Below, in pieces: positions 40,720-48,129 of a stretch of 64,000 nucleotides of DNA. The notes under the pieces were generated by a model. The model did no database searches and had not been told where the DNA came from. It saw only the letters and a program-made list of their open reading frames with translations. Numbering within the stretch: position 1 is the first letter of the stretch; every line of letters starts with the position of its first letter. The position numbers and the translations under genes were made by a program. Location of the stretch: positions 2,108,001 to 2,172,000 of the forward strand of contig OZ244906.1 of assembly GCA_965221655.1 (NCBI GenBank). The letters are read 5' to 3'. This DNA comes from Bin107 sp965221655 (GTDB taxonomy: Bacteria; UBA8248).

Positions 40720-41486
40720 CGCCCTTTCTCCTGTGCGCGGGAACGATTTGGCAGCGCGAAATCGTGCGCTTTGTGCGCCAGCGCAGCCGCATCGTGGGCG
40801 CGTTCGGCCAGCCCGTCATGTTCTGGCTGCTGCTGGGCAGTGGATTCGGGCGCAACTTCCGGGGCGCAGGCGAGGGCTACCTCGAATACTTCTATCCGGG
40901 CATCATCGCCATGGTCGTGCTGTTCACGGCCATCTTCTCCACGTTCGCCGTGGTCGACGACAAAAAGGCGCGCTTTCTGCAAGGCGTGCTCGCGGCTCCG
41001 GTTCCGCGTTCGGCCATCGTACTGGGCCAGGTGCTGGGCGGCGTAACCCTGGCGCTGCTCCAGGGCGTGCTGCTGCTCGTCGCCACGCCCCTCGCGGGCG
41101 TTCCGCTCACTCCCGCGGCGGCGCTCGCCTCCGCCCTGGTGATGGGGCTCATCGGCTTCGCCCTCACCGCGCTCGGCCTTCTGCTCGCCTGGCGCACAGA
41201 ATCAACACAAGGGTTTCACTCCATCATGAACCTTTTGCTGATTCCCCTCTGGCTGCTCTCGGGAGCGGTGTTCCCGGCCGCGGGCGCGCACCCGCTCATC
41301 GGGTTCGTCATGGGCGTCAACCCGCTCACCTACGGGGTGGCGGCCCTGCGGCGCACGCTCTACACCGCGGCGCCCGAAGCCGTGGCCGACCTGCCGGAGC
41401 TGTGGCTGTGTTTGCTCGTCACGGTCGGCTTCGGGTGTGTCACCTTCTTTCTCGCGGTGCGAACGGCACAGCGCAGCGAAGGATGA
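40716..41486 (+). CDS. ABC-2 type permease
   Basis: 256 residues with six membrane helices. The ABC-2 pattern is seen: an N-terminal amphipathic segment (WQREIVRFVRQRSRIVGAFGQPVMFWLLLGSGF), then FYPGIIAMVVLFTAIFSTFAVVDDKKARFLQGVLAAPVPRSAIVLG, and LWLLSGAVFPAAGAHPLIGFVMGVNPLTYGVAALR. Forms a transporter with the preceding ATPase, four permease/ATPase subunits expected. ATG overlaps the ATPase stop by 4 bp. Last gene of the cox operon; convergent with a cytochrome c gene 44 bp away. Confidence 0.9.
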   Translation: MTPFLLCAGTIWQREIVRFVRQRSRIVGAFGQPVMFWLLLGSGFGRNFRGAGEGYLEYFYPGIIAMVVLFTAIFSTFAVVDDKKARFLQGVLAAPVPRSAIVLGQVLGGVTLALLQGVLLLVATPLAGVPLTPAAALASALVMGLIGFALTALGLLLAWRTESTQGFHSIMNLLLIPLWLLSGAVFPAAGAHPLIGFVMGVNPLTYGVAALRRTLYTAAPEAVADLPELWLCLLVTVGFGCVTFFLAVRTAQRSEG

Positions 41487-41530
41487 CGAAACAGCGCAAC
41501 CCCAACGCTCCCCGGTGCGAAAAGGAAGCC

Positions 41531-41854
41531 TCAGGGCAACTCGTGCACGTAGCGCGCAAGGGCTTGTAAGGCTTCGCCCCTGATGTGCGGGAGGGCGGGC
41601 ATCTTGTTTCTGCCCCGGCGGATGGTCTCCCTGATCACGGAAACGGGCAGGGCGCGGCCCCGAAGCGGCAGGCCGAGTTCACCGATGCCCTCGCCCCGCG
41701 CGCCGTGGCAGACCGCGCACGTTTCGCGGTAGAGCGTCGCCGCCTCGCCGCTGAAGACGGGTGCTTGTTCGCGCACGGGGTTTCGAAAGGCAAGTAAAAA
41801 GGCGAGCAGTGCGCCGCCCAGAACCAGAAACGATGCCGCTATCCATTTGCTCAA
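41531..41854 (-). CDS. Membrane-anchored single-heme cytochrome c (class I)
   Basis: 107 residues: one N-terminal membrane anchor (about 5-23) and a short class I cytochrome c domain. The heme site is C46-AV-C49-H50 with G-x-R-G-E-G next, and the axial Met is M85 in KMPAL. It could donate electrons to the oxidase encoded just downstream on the other strand. Starts 25 bp after the proA stop, so it appears to be the last gene of the RimK-proA unit rather than of the cox operon. Confidence 0.88.
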   Translation of the reverse strand: MSKWIAASFLVLGGALLAFLLAFRNPVREQAPVFSGEAATLYRETCAVCHGARGEGIGELGLPLRGRALPVSVIRETIRRGRNKMPALPHIRGEALQALARYVHELP

Positions 41855-41879
41855 GTGCGAAGATGCTCCCCAGGCGGCG

Positions 41880-43208
41880 TTATTCGCTCAAAGGAAGCGG
41901 CTTGTGGAGAAAGGCGCGCGCACCCTCCCCCTCGTAGTCGGAAACGAGGTGCCCGTTTCCCGTGAGGTGGTACTTGTAGGTAACCAACCCTTCGAGGCCG
42001 ACGGGGCCGCGCGCGTGAATCTTGTCGGTGGCGATTCCCACCTCTGCCCCCAGGCCGTAGCGAAAGCCGTCCGCCAGGCGCGTGGATGCGTTCCACATGA
42101 CGCTGGCGGCGTCCACGCGGGCGAGGAACGTCCGCGCCGCCGCCTCGTCCCGGGCGACGATGGCCTCGGTGTGGCGCGAGCCGTAGCGGTTCACGTGGTC
42201 GATGGCCGCGCCCAGCGACTCCACCACCCGCACGGAAATCACCGTGTCGAGGTATTCCGTGCCCCAGTCTTCTTCTGAGGCCGCCTGCGCGTCGGGCAGA
42301 ATCGCACACGTCGCCGCGCACCCGCGTATGGACACGCCCTTCGCCCCCAACGCCCCGGCGAGGGCGGGAAGGCAGGTCTGCGCTCTGGCTTCGTGTACGA
42401 GGAGCGTCTCTATCGCGTTGCACACGGCCGGATACTGCGTCTTCGCGTCCACGGCGATGCGCACGGCCATCGCCTCGTCCGCAGACTCATCGACGTAGAG
42501 GTGGCACACGCCGTCCGCGTGGCCGAGCACCGGAATGCTCGAGTGCTCCTTGATGTAACGCACAAACTCGTTGCTCCCGCGCGGGATGAGCAAATCGACC
42601 GCGTCGTCGCGCGCGAGCAGTGCCTGCACCTCCTCGCGCGCCTCGACGAGTTGCAGGGCGTCGGCGGGAACCTCTCCCGCAGACGAGGCGGCGCGGCGCA
42701 CCAGGTCGGCCAGACACCGGTTGGTGTGTGCGGCCTCGCGGCCTCCTTTGAGAATGGCGGCGTTTCCCGACTTCAGGCACAGCGAGGCTATCTGCACCAG
42801 GGCGTCGGGGCGCGACTCGAACACGGCGGCCACGACGCCCAGAGGACACGTAACCCGCCTGAGCGTGAGGTCCTCATCCAGCAGGGTCGCCATGCGCGCG
42901 ACGCCCACGGGGTCGGGCAGTGCGGCCACCGCGCGCACGCCCTCCGCTATCTGCGCCACCTTGCGCGCACTCAGTTCGAGCCGCCGCAGCAGGGGCGCGG
43001 ACATCTCCCCGCTCTCGACGAGCGGTCGCGCGTCCGAGACGTCGCGCTCGTTCGCGTCCAGAATCTCGCGCGCGTTCGCTTCTATCGCATGCGCCGTGGC
43101 CGCCAGGGCGCGGTTGCGCGCCTCCTCCCCCAAGGGCGCCAGGGCGAGGGCGGCGGTGCGCGCCGCGCGGCAGATATGGTCGATATCACTCAAGACTATA
43201 TTCTCCAC
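41880..43208 (-). CDS. proA: Gamma-glutamyl phosphate reductase
   Basis: 442 residues of the ALDH-like ProA family, slightly longer than usual. Catalytic Cys is C263 in KTQYPAVCNAIETLL; the NAD(P)-binding region CPLGVVAAVFESRPDALVQIASLCLKSGNAAILKGG is strongly conserved, as are LLIPRGSNEFVRYI and VLGHADGVCHLYVD. It makes glutamate-5-semialdehyde in proline synthesis. proB is not in the window. GTG start at 43208. Lies 49 bp downstream of the RimK-type ligase gene on the same strand. Confidence 0.96.
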   Translation of the reverse strand: MENIVLSDIDHICRAARTAALALAPLGEEARNRALAATAHAIEANAREILDANERDVSDARPLVESGEMSAPLLRRLELSARKVAQIAEGVRAVAALPDPVGVARMATLLDEDLTLRRVTCPLGVVAAVFESRPDALVQIASLCLKSGNAAILKGGREAAHTNRCLADLVRRAASSAGEVPADALQLVEAREEVQALLARDDAVDLLIPRGSNEFVRYIKEHSSIPVLGHADGVCHLYVDESADEAMAVRIAVDAKTQYPAVCNAIETLLVHEARAQTCLPALAGALGAKGVSIRGCAATCAILPDAQAASEEDWGTEYLDTVISVRVVESLGAAIDHVNRYGSRHTEAIVARDEAAARTFLARVDAASVMWNASTRLADGFRYGLGAEVGIATDKIHARGPVGLEGLVTYKYHLTGNGHLVSDYEGEGARAFLHKPLPLSE

Positions 43209-43257
43209 CAGACCGCTGAGGGATTATACAGCCGAGCCTGAGGCGCCGACAAACGAA

Positions 43258-44148
43258 TCAGGCCTTCTTGTGCTCCGCAAGGCGGGATTCCAGATAATCG
43301 AGTATGGCGGGCGCCACCGCCGGCCCGCCCGCGCGCTCCACGCCCTCGAAGCCGGGTGCGGCGTTCACTTCGAGAACCAGGGGTCCCCGCCCGGTTTCGA
43401 GCAAGTCTACGCCCGCAATTTCCAGGCCGCACAACGCGGCGGCGCGCCGGGCGACGTCGGCGCACTGCGGATCGGGCCTGGCCTTTCGCACCGAACCGCC
43501 CCTGTGGAGATTGGCGCGAAACCCGCCTTTGGCGGCGCGCCTTCTCACGGCGGCTACGACCTCGCCCCCCACGACGATGATCCGCAAATCGCCCCCGGCG
43601 GCGTCTGCCAGATATTCCTGGACGATGGCGTCGCGCTGCAGACTCCACATCACTTCGGAGATGGCCTGGGCTTCTTCAGTGTCTTGCGCGCGCATCACCC
43701 CCTTGCCCTGCGTGCCGCGCGGCAGCTTCATCACCACCGGAGCACCGCCCACGCTGCGCAGCGCCGCACGCAGATAGGCCGGGTCGGGCGCGAACGCCGT
43801 TCGGGGCACGGGCAGGCCGTTTTGCGCGAGGACTTGCAGGGTGCGGAGCTTGTCCCGCGCCGTTTCAAGAGCGGCCGCGCCGTTCACCACCGCCGCGCCC
43901 GCAGCCTCCAGATGGCGCACCAGGGCGAGCGAGTGCTCGGATATGTTCGCTCCCAGACGCGGCAAAAACACGTCCGCCCCCCCAAAGGGCTTGCCGCGAA
44001 ACTCGAGGGCGATTCCCCCTTCGTTCAGCTTGAGCAGAAAGCGATACGGGTCCAGAACGCGCACGCGGTGCCCTCTTTGCCGTGCGGCCTCGCATATGCG
44101 CCGCACGCCGTGCAGCGTACCGTCCCGACACAAGATGCCGATTCTCAC
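43258..44148 (-). CDS. RimK-type ATP-grasp ligase
   Basis: 296 residues. The N-terminal RimK-like domain (IGILCRDGTLHGVRRICEAARQRGH) is followed by an ATP-grasp fold: DKLRTLQVLAQNGLPVPRTAFAPD, VVMKLPRGTQGKGVMRAQD, IVQEYLADAAGGDLRIIVVGGEVVAAVRRRA and VDLLETGRGPLVLEVNAAPGFEGVE. RimK adds glutamates to ribosomal protein S6, but relatives modify cofactors (F420) or small peptides and proteins. GTG 44148 is preceded by GGAGAG; the longer frame is not conserved. Followed by proA. A -10 like TAGAAT lies at 44185-44180 on the minus strand. Confidence 0.88.
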   Translation of the reverse strand: MRIGILCRDGTLHGVRRICEAARQRGHRVRVLDPYRFLLKLNEGGIALEFRGKPFGGADVFLPRLGANISEHSLALVRHLEAAGAAVVNGAAALETARDKLRTLQVLAQNGLPVPRTAFAPDPAYLRAALRSVGGAPVVMKLPRGTQGKGVMRAQDTEEAQAISEVMWSLQRDAIVQEYLADAAGGDLRIIVVGGEVVAAVRRRAAKGGFRANLHRGGSVRKARPDPQCADVARRAAALCGLEIAGVDLLETGRGPLVLEVNAAPGFEGVERAGGPAVAPAILDYLESRLAEHKKA

Positions 44149-44226
44149 CGCAGGCTCTCCACGCGATACCGAAAGGTGGATTCTAGCACCGGACGAGCGT
44201 GCGGAACGACCCGGAGGGTGGGATTC

Positions 44227-44271
44227 CCCTCCTGGCGACCCTTCGCCGGACAGCATGGGTCGCCAGGGGGG
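44227..44271 (-). terminator. Strong hairpin between the small-protein genes and the RimK-type gene
   Basis: An 11-bp perfect stem (CCTGGCGACCC at 44231-44241 with GGGTCGCCAGG at 44257-44267) extends by four more pairs including one G-T, around a 15-nt loop. No T-run follows on the minus strand. It lies 46 bp past the stop of the 72-residue gene and would limit read-through toward the RimK-type gene. Confidence 0.65.
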
Positions 44272-44316
44272 AGGCATGTGGGTCGTGGCCCAACGGTTGG
44301 ACCACGGCGGGATTTT

Positions 44317-44535
44317 TCAGGCTGCTCTCTCGAGAGCCTTTTGCAGTAGTTTCCTCGGCCCCTGCATCAACATGGAGAGGGCCCTGAACCGTTTGTTCCG
44401 TTGCGGGGCGAGACGCGCGAGGCCAAAACGCCGCCTCGGCCATCTGCCCTCCTCGGCCCCGATAAGAACGAACCCGGCACCGAGGCTCTTCGCCTCCTTC
44501 GAGCCGGCCAGGGGCATCAAAATGCACCGGCTCAT
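44317..44535 (-). CDS. Unknown 72-residue basic protein
   Basis: Not recognised. The product is very basic and begins with SRCILMPLAGSKEAKSLGAG. ATG 44535 is preceded by GGAGAGAAGG at good spacing, and most third codon positions are G or C, as in neighbouring genes, which supports coding. It starts 28 bp after the stop of the 59-residue gene and shares its sigma-54 promoter. No signal peptide or membrane helix. Role unknown. Confidence 0.5.
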   Translation of the reverse strand: MSRCILMPLAGSKEAKSLGAGFVLIGAEEGRWPRRRFGLARLAPQRNKRFRALSMLMQGPRKLLQKALERAA

Positions 44536-44563
44536 GCCTTCTCTCCGTTCGACACGAACGCTT

Positions 44564-44743
44564 TTAAGCGGCCTCACGCCACTTCTCGTCTTCGGCCGCC
44601 TCGGGTCGGGGTGCGGGTTTGGCCGCACGCGCGACCCTCTCGGGAAATTTCGAGAAGGCGATGGTGGTCATCCACCACCAAATCACGGCGAATGCGAGAA
44701 ATACCGGAAGCGCCGCCGTCGCGTATACCCTCAAGAACTCCAT
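44564..44743 (-). CDS. Unknown 59-residue single-helix membrane protein behind a sigma-54 promoter
   Basis: Not recognised. One membrane helix (about residues 6-28, YATAALPVFLAFAVIWWWMTTI) is followed by a charged Pro/Ala/Glu-rich tail. The ATG at 44743 is chosen because AAAGGAGGCGGGAA directly precedes it; the longer open frame has no ribosome site. The sigma-54 promoter at 44808-44823 would give a leader of about 55 nt. First gene of a two-gene unit with the 72-residue gene. Confidence 0.65.
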   Translation of the reverse strand: MEFLRVYATAALPVFLAFAVIWWWMTTIAFSKFPERVARAAKPAPRPEAAEDEKWREAA

Positions 44744-45059
44744 TTCCCGCCTCCTTTCCATCACATCGCCTTCAGGCGTGCGATACGTCTTGCTGTCCTT
44801 ATTAACAAGCAAAATATGTGCCAAAAAATAAAAAAGGACGAACCCTCTCATTAACAAAGGGTTGTGAGACAACGAACGGAGGGCGATGCAGGAAAAACAT
44901 CATCTGATATACGAAATTTCGTTTTTTTGCTATTTATCGTAACGAAGTCGGGTCTTCGCCGGAGGCAGGAAACAAGGAAACGGGGAAATACTGCCGGAGC
45001 AGGGCGGGGAGGTGGCGAAAATGGCGCCTCCCGGGCGCTTTAGAGCCGGAAAACGTGCA
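44744..45059. other. 316-bp gap between the 59-residue gene and cbtA
   Basis: AT-richer than its surroundings. It carries the sigma-54 promoter (44808-44823, minus strand), a 12-bp perfect palindrome ACGAAATTTCGT at 44911-44922, and a GC-rich hairpin at about 45007-45032 just beyond the cbtA stop that may end cbtA transcription. No gene supported. The region between the hairpin and the promoter is where an activator binding site for the sigma-54 promoter would be expected. Confidence 0.6.
44808..44823 (-). promoter_or_regulatory. Sigma-54 (RpoN) promoter
   Basis: Minus strand TGGCACATATTTTGCT (44823 to 44808): TGGCAC, five bases, TTGCT. The invariant GG and GC are exactly 10 bp apart, and the match to the TGGCAC-N5-TTGC consensus is complete. 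Transcription should start near 44797. It needs an AAA+ activator; a candidate is encoded at 46476-48038. Confidence 0.8.
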
Positions 45060-45710
45060 TCACTCCTCCCGGCGGACGAACAAATAGCCCGCACAAAAGC
45101 CCAGGACGATCCAAAACGCCGCCGACGTCGCAAGGGCTGCGAGCGTGAAGCTCCTCATGAGCGCATCGAGCGGGCCGGCGTGCGCTTGCGGATGCAGTGG
45201 GTCCATGACGTGCGGGAGGGCGATGAAGACGGCACCCGGCGCCTTCCATCTCACTCCCCGGCCGAAGGCGAGCAACGCCAAGCCTGCGGCAGTGGCCGCC
45301 ACCGTGACTATCCACAGCAACTGCCTGTCCGCAAGAGGGGCGGAGGGGGCGCCCGGCAAACCGGGAGGCATGACAAGGGCGGGCGCCAGACTTAAAGCCG
45401 CGAAGCCGCCCATCCCCCAAAGAGCGCCCCGCTTCCAGTTCGTCTCGCCGCGCAAGGCGAGGCACCCGACGAGTACGAGGGCGAAGCCCACGCCCGAGAC
45501 GACGTTCGAGACCAGGGTAAGGGCGAAGCGCGAGAGGCTGCCCTCTTCGGCGTGATCTTCATGGGTGCGCGGGATAGGAGCGGGGGCTTTTTGCTCGAGG
45601 GTTTCCGCTTCATATATGAGGGGAACCACGCCGAGCGACTGGACGCCCGAGGCGAACACTCCTGCAACGATACCCGAGACGAGCGCTGCAAAAAATACCC
45701 TCCGGAACAC
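45060..45710 (-). CDS. CbtA-like membrane protein (predicted cobalt transporter subunit)
   Basis: 216 residues with about five to six helices. The N-terminus (RVFFAALVSGIVAGVFASGVQSLGVVPLIYEAE) and the LPHVMDPLHPQAHAGPLDALMRSFTLAALATSAAFWIVLGFCAGYL end match CbtA. CbtA is normally paired with the small His-rich CbtB and placed behind a cobalamin riboswitch; neither was found here. GTG start at 45710 with AGGGGGC upstream, 9 bp after the VOC gene stop, so it is cotranscribed with that gene. Confidence 0.8.
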   Translation of the reverse strand: MFRRVFFAALVSGIVAGVFASGVQSLGVVPLIYEAETLEQKAPAPIPRTHEDHAEEGSLSRFALTLVSNVVSGVGFALVLVGCLALRGETNWKRGALWGMGGFAALSLAPALVMPPGLPGAPSAPLADRQLLWIVTVAATAAGLALLAFGRGVRWKAPGAVFIALPHVMDPLHPQAHAGPLDALMRSFTLAALATSAAFWIVLGFCAGYLFVRREE

Positions 45711-45719
45711 GCGCGCCCC

Positions 45720-46103
45720 CTACTTCATCTCCATCAATTCGACGACTACGCCGTCGGGTGCCGCGACGTAGGCGAAGTAGAGTTCTTCCGCCTCGCCCTC
45801 GGCCACGACGTTCCCGCCACGGGCGCGCACCTCGGCCACGGTGTCTGCCAGCTTACCCTCCACGCAAAAAGCGTAGTGGTCGATGCTGTAGCGGGGCCAT
45901 GCGCCCGGAGCGGCCGCGAGCTCTTCCCCATCACGCTTGCCGCGCACGATGATGCTCGCCCCATGGACGTCGAGATAGACCTGGGGCGCACCGCCGCGGT
46001 CGATGCGGTTGGCCTCGGTCGCCCCCAGGACGTTCACGTAGAACGCGACCGCCTCTTCCACGTCGTCGTGCACGCAGTGGATATGATCGAACGTGAGCTT
46101 CAT
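45720..46103 (-). CDS. VOC family protein (glyoxalase/dioxygenase superfamily)
   Basis: 127 residues. Two VOC modules: TFDHIHCVHDDVEEAVAFYVNVLGA and SIDHYAFCVEGKLADTVAEVRARGG, with VYLDVHGASIIVRG and VAAPDGVVVELMEM as the strands carrying further ligands. Metal ligands are plausible (His in FDHIH, His in IDHYA, Glu in VELME). Function unassigned. ATG 46103 with GGGAGAACAG upstream. Cotranscribed with CbtA. Confidence 0.85.
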   Translation of the reverse strand: MKLTFDHIHCVHDDVEEAVAFYVNVLGATEANRIDRGGAPQVYLDVHGASIIVRGKRDGEELAAAPGAWPRYSIDHYAFCVEGKLADTVAEVRARGGNVVAEGEAEELYFAYVAAPDGVVVELMEMK

Positions 46104-46475
46104 CTCGTCTGTTCTCCCGTTGGTCGTGGAACGAAAATACGGCGCGCCCCGCGAACCCGGAAAAGGGGAGCGGGCGCCTGCGCTACGATTGCACGAAACA
46201 GGCATTGAAGATACATGATTCGGCCATAAAGAGAAAAGGCATCGGGCGGCGAGCGCCGTGGACCATCCACAAGCGGGTTTTGCCGCACGGGGACGCGCAG
46301 TCGAGAACGAGCGGATATGCGCAAAGCCGATTTGATTTGATAACGGGCGTCGTTTTTCTGTTGTTCAGTGCCTTCGCGTTTGCCTAAGGGCGGACGCTCG
46401 CTCAGGATAGCGAAACCCACTGCGGCCGGTCGGGGCCGCGGCGAGCGACCCGGGGGCCATCCACGCCCCCCCGGC
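46104..46475. other. 372-bp gap between the VOC-CbtA genes and the sigma-54 activator
   Basis: No gene supported. It contains the upstream region of the VOC-CbtA pair, where no clear promoter was found, and the 3' flank of the activator gene, with a GC-rich hairpin at about 46452-46470 just past its stop. A 60-codon open frame near 46205-46387 lacks a ribosome site and is not believed. Confidence 0.5.
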
Positions 46476-48038
46476 TCAGTCCGCGCCGCGGTTCGCGCGC
46501 TTGTATTCGCGGCGCGCCTCGATTCCGAGCTTCTTCATACGGCTTTGGAGCGTCGTCGGCTTCATGTCCAGAACGCGGGCGGCGCCACGCTCTCCGGAAA
46601 CCTGGCCTCCCGTGTGTTCGAGCACCCGCAGTATGTAGCGTCTTTCGTATTCCTCGAGCGAGGCAAACTCGGTTTCCTGCACCGCGGGGGGGGCGTCGCC
46701 CAGAAACTGGTAGTCGAAGCGGAGCACCCCTCCGCGCCCCAGCACGATGGCGCGCTCCACCACGTTTTCAAGTTCGCGCACGTTTCCGGGCCAGTCGTAG
46801 CGCATGAGCCTCTCCAGTGCGCCGGGATCCACCGAGTCGATCTGCCTGTTCAGGCGGGGGCCGTGCTTGCGCACGAAGAAATCCACCAGTTTAGGGATGT
46901 CCTCCTTGCGCTCGCGAAGCGAGGGGGTGCCGATGGGTATCACGTTGAGGCGAAAATAGAGATCGTCGCGAAAGCGGCCCGCGCGCACCTCCTCCTCGAG
47001 GTCCCGGTTCGTAGCGGCAATGATGCGCGTGTCCACCTTGAGCGTCTCGTTGCCGCCCACCCGCTCGAATTCGCGCTCTTGCATGACGCGCAGAATCTTC
47101 ACCTGCGCCTCAGGCGAGATTTCCCCGATTTCGTCGAGAAAAATCGTGCCCTTGTCCGCAATCTCGAAGCGGCCCTGCTTGCGGCTCACCGCCCCGGTGA
47201 ACGCGCCCTTCTCGTAGCCGAACAACTCGCTGAGCAGCAGCGTCTCTTGCAACGCCGCGCAGTTCACCTTCACCAGCACGCGGTTTCGACGGCCGCTGAG
47301 ACGGTGGATGCCTCGCGCGACCAGCTCCTTGCCCGTGCCCGTCTCCCCCGTGATGAGGACCGTCGCGTCAGTCGGCGCCACCCGCGCGATGAGCTCGCGC
47401 ACATCCTCCACCGCCCGACTCGAGCCGATGAACTCATCGGGGTTGTGGATTTCCTTGATCTGCTCGCGCAAGTGCAGCGCTTCGCGCCGAAGGTTTTCCT
47501 TCACGTTCTCGAGCTGGGCGTAGGTGCGCGCGTTCGACACCGCCGTGGCAATGAACGGCGTGAGCTCACAGAGAAACTCGGCCATCTCCTCGTTGAACTG
47601 GTTGGGCATGACGCTGGCGACGGCGACCTCGCCGAACACCCTGTCGTCGAGGATGAGCGGAGCGCGAATCCCGCTTCTGAGTCCGCGCCGAAAAACGGCC
47701 TCATCCTCGGAGAAGGGGCGCTCCTTCTCCAAATCGTCGTAGATGACGTATGGCTCGTCGCGGTGCTCGATGAGCCAGCCCAGCGTGGCGCCCTTGAGCG
47801 GCATGTCCACCCGGGGCAGGTTGAGCATCGCGTCGCCCCCCGCGAGAGCGCGGATGGTGTAGGTCTCCTCGTCGGGATTGATGAGATACACGACGAAGTG
47901 ATCGAGCGGAAATATCGCCTTCGCCTCCTCCGCTACGCGGCGCAGGACGGCTTCTAAGTCCAGGCTCGAGTTGAGCGCGTGCCCGACCCGCTGTATAACC
48001 CGCAGCCTCTCCTCGGTAGACAGCGTGTAGACGACCAA
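46476..48038 (-). CDS. Sigma-54-dependent activator with N-terminal GAF domain (NifA/FhlA-like architecture)
   Basis: 520 residues: GAF sensor (about 15-170), linker helix, AAA+ domain (about 200-435) with Walker A GETGTGKE (231-238), the sigma-54 contact loop GAFTGA (278-283) and Walker B GTIFLDEIGEI, and a Fis-type helix-turn-helix at the C-terminus (about 470-515, GERGAARVLDMKPTTLQSRMKKLGI). It should drive transcription from sigma-54 promoters after a signal binds the GAF domain. Start TTG 48038 was chosen for the GGAGG site in front; the longer frame has no ribosome site. A consensus sigma-54 promoter lies 1.7 kb away at 44808-44823. Confidence 0.93.
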   Translation of the reverse strand: MVVYTLSTEERLRVIQRVGHALNSSLDLEAVLRRVAEEAKAIFPLDHFVVYLINPDEETYTIRALAGGDAMLNLPRVDMPLKGATLGWLIEHRDEPYVIYDDLEKERPFSEDEAVFRRGLRSGIRAPLILDDRVFGEVAVASVMPNQFNEEMAEFLCELTPFIATAVSNARTYAQLENVKENLRREALHLREQIKEIHNPDEFIGSSRAVEDVRELIARVAPTDATVLITGETGTGKELVARGIHRLSGRRNRVLVKVNCAALQETLLLSELFGYEKGAFTGAVSRKQGRFEIADKGTIFLDEIGEISPEAQVKILRVMQEREFERVGGNETLKVDTRIIAATNRDLEEEVRAGRFRDDLYFRLNVIPIGTPSLRERKEDIPKLVDFFVRKHGPRLNRQIDSVDPGALERLMRYDWPGNVRELENVVERAIVLGRGGVLRFDYQFLGDAPPAVQETEFASLEEYERRYILRVLEHTGGQVSGERGAARVLDMKPTTLQSRMKKLGIEARREYKRANRGAD

Positions 48039-48129
48039 CTCACTTCCTCCGGGTGCGTTCGATTCTGCTATGCAATAGAGGCTATCATATATATAGACGC
48101 GCGGGGTTCCCAATCTCGAAGGCCATGCC

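Noticed and set aside
44911..44934. Palindrome ACGAAATTTCGT followed by T-run as a plus-strand terminator
   Set aside because: No plus-strand gene ends upstream; the stem has no loop and is only 6 bp each side. Kept only as a palindrome in the gap note.
46205..46387. 60-codon plus-strand frame with hydrophobic end
   Set aside because: No ribosome site, no conserved motif, and non-ATG start in non-coding DNA.
46104..46475. Cobalamin riboswitch upstream of the VOC-CbtA genes
   Set aside because: No B12-box or conserved core could be found by eye on the minus strand.
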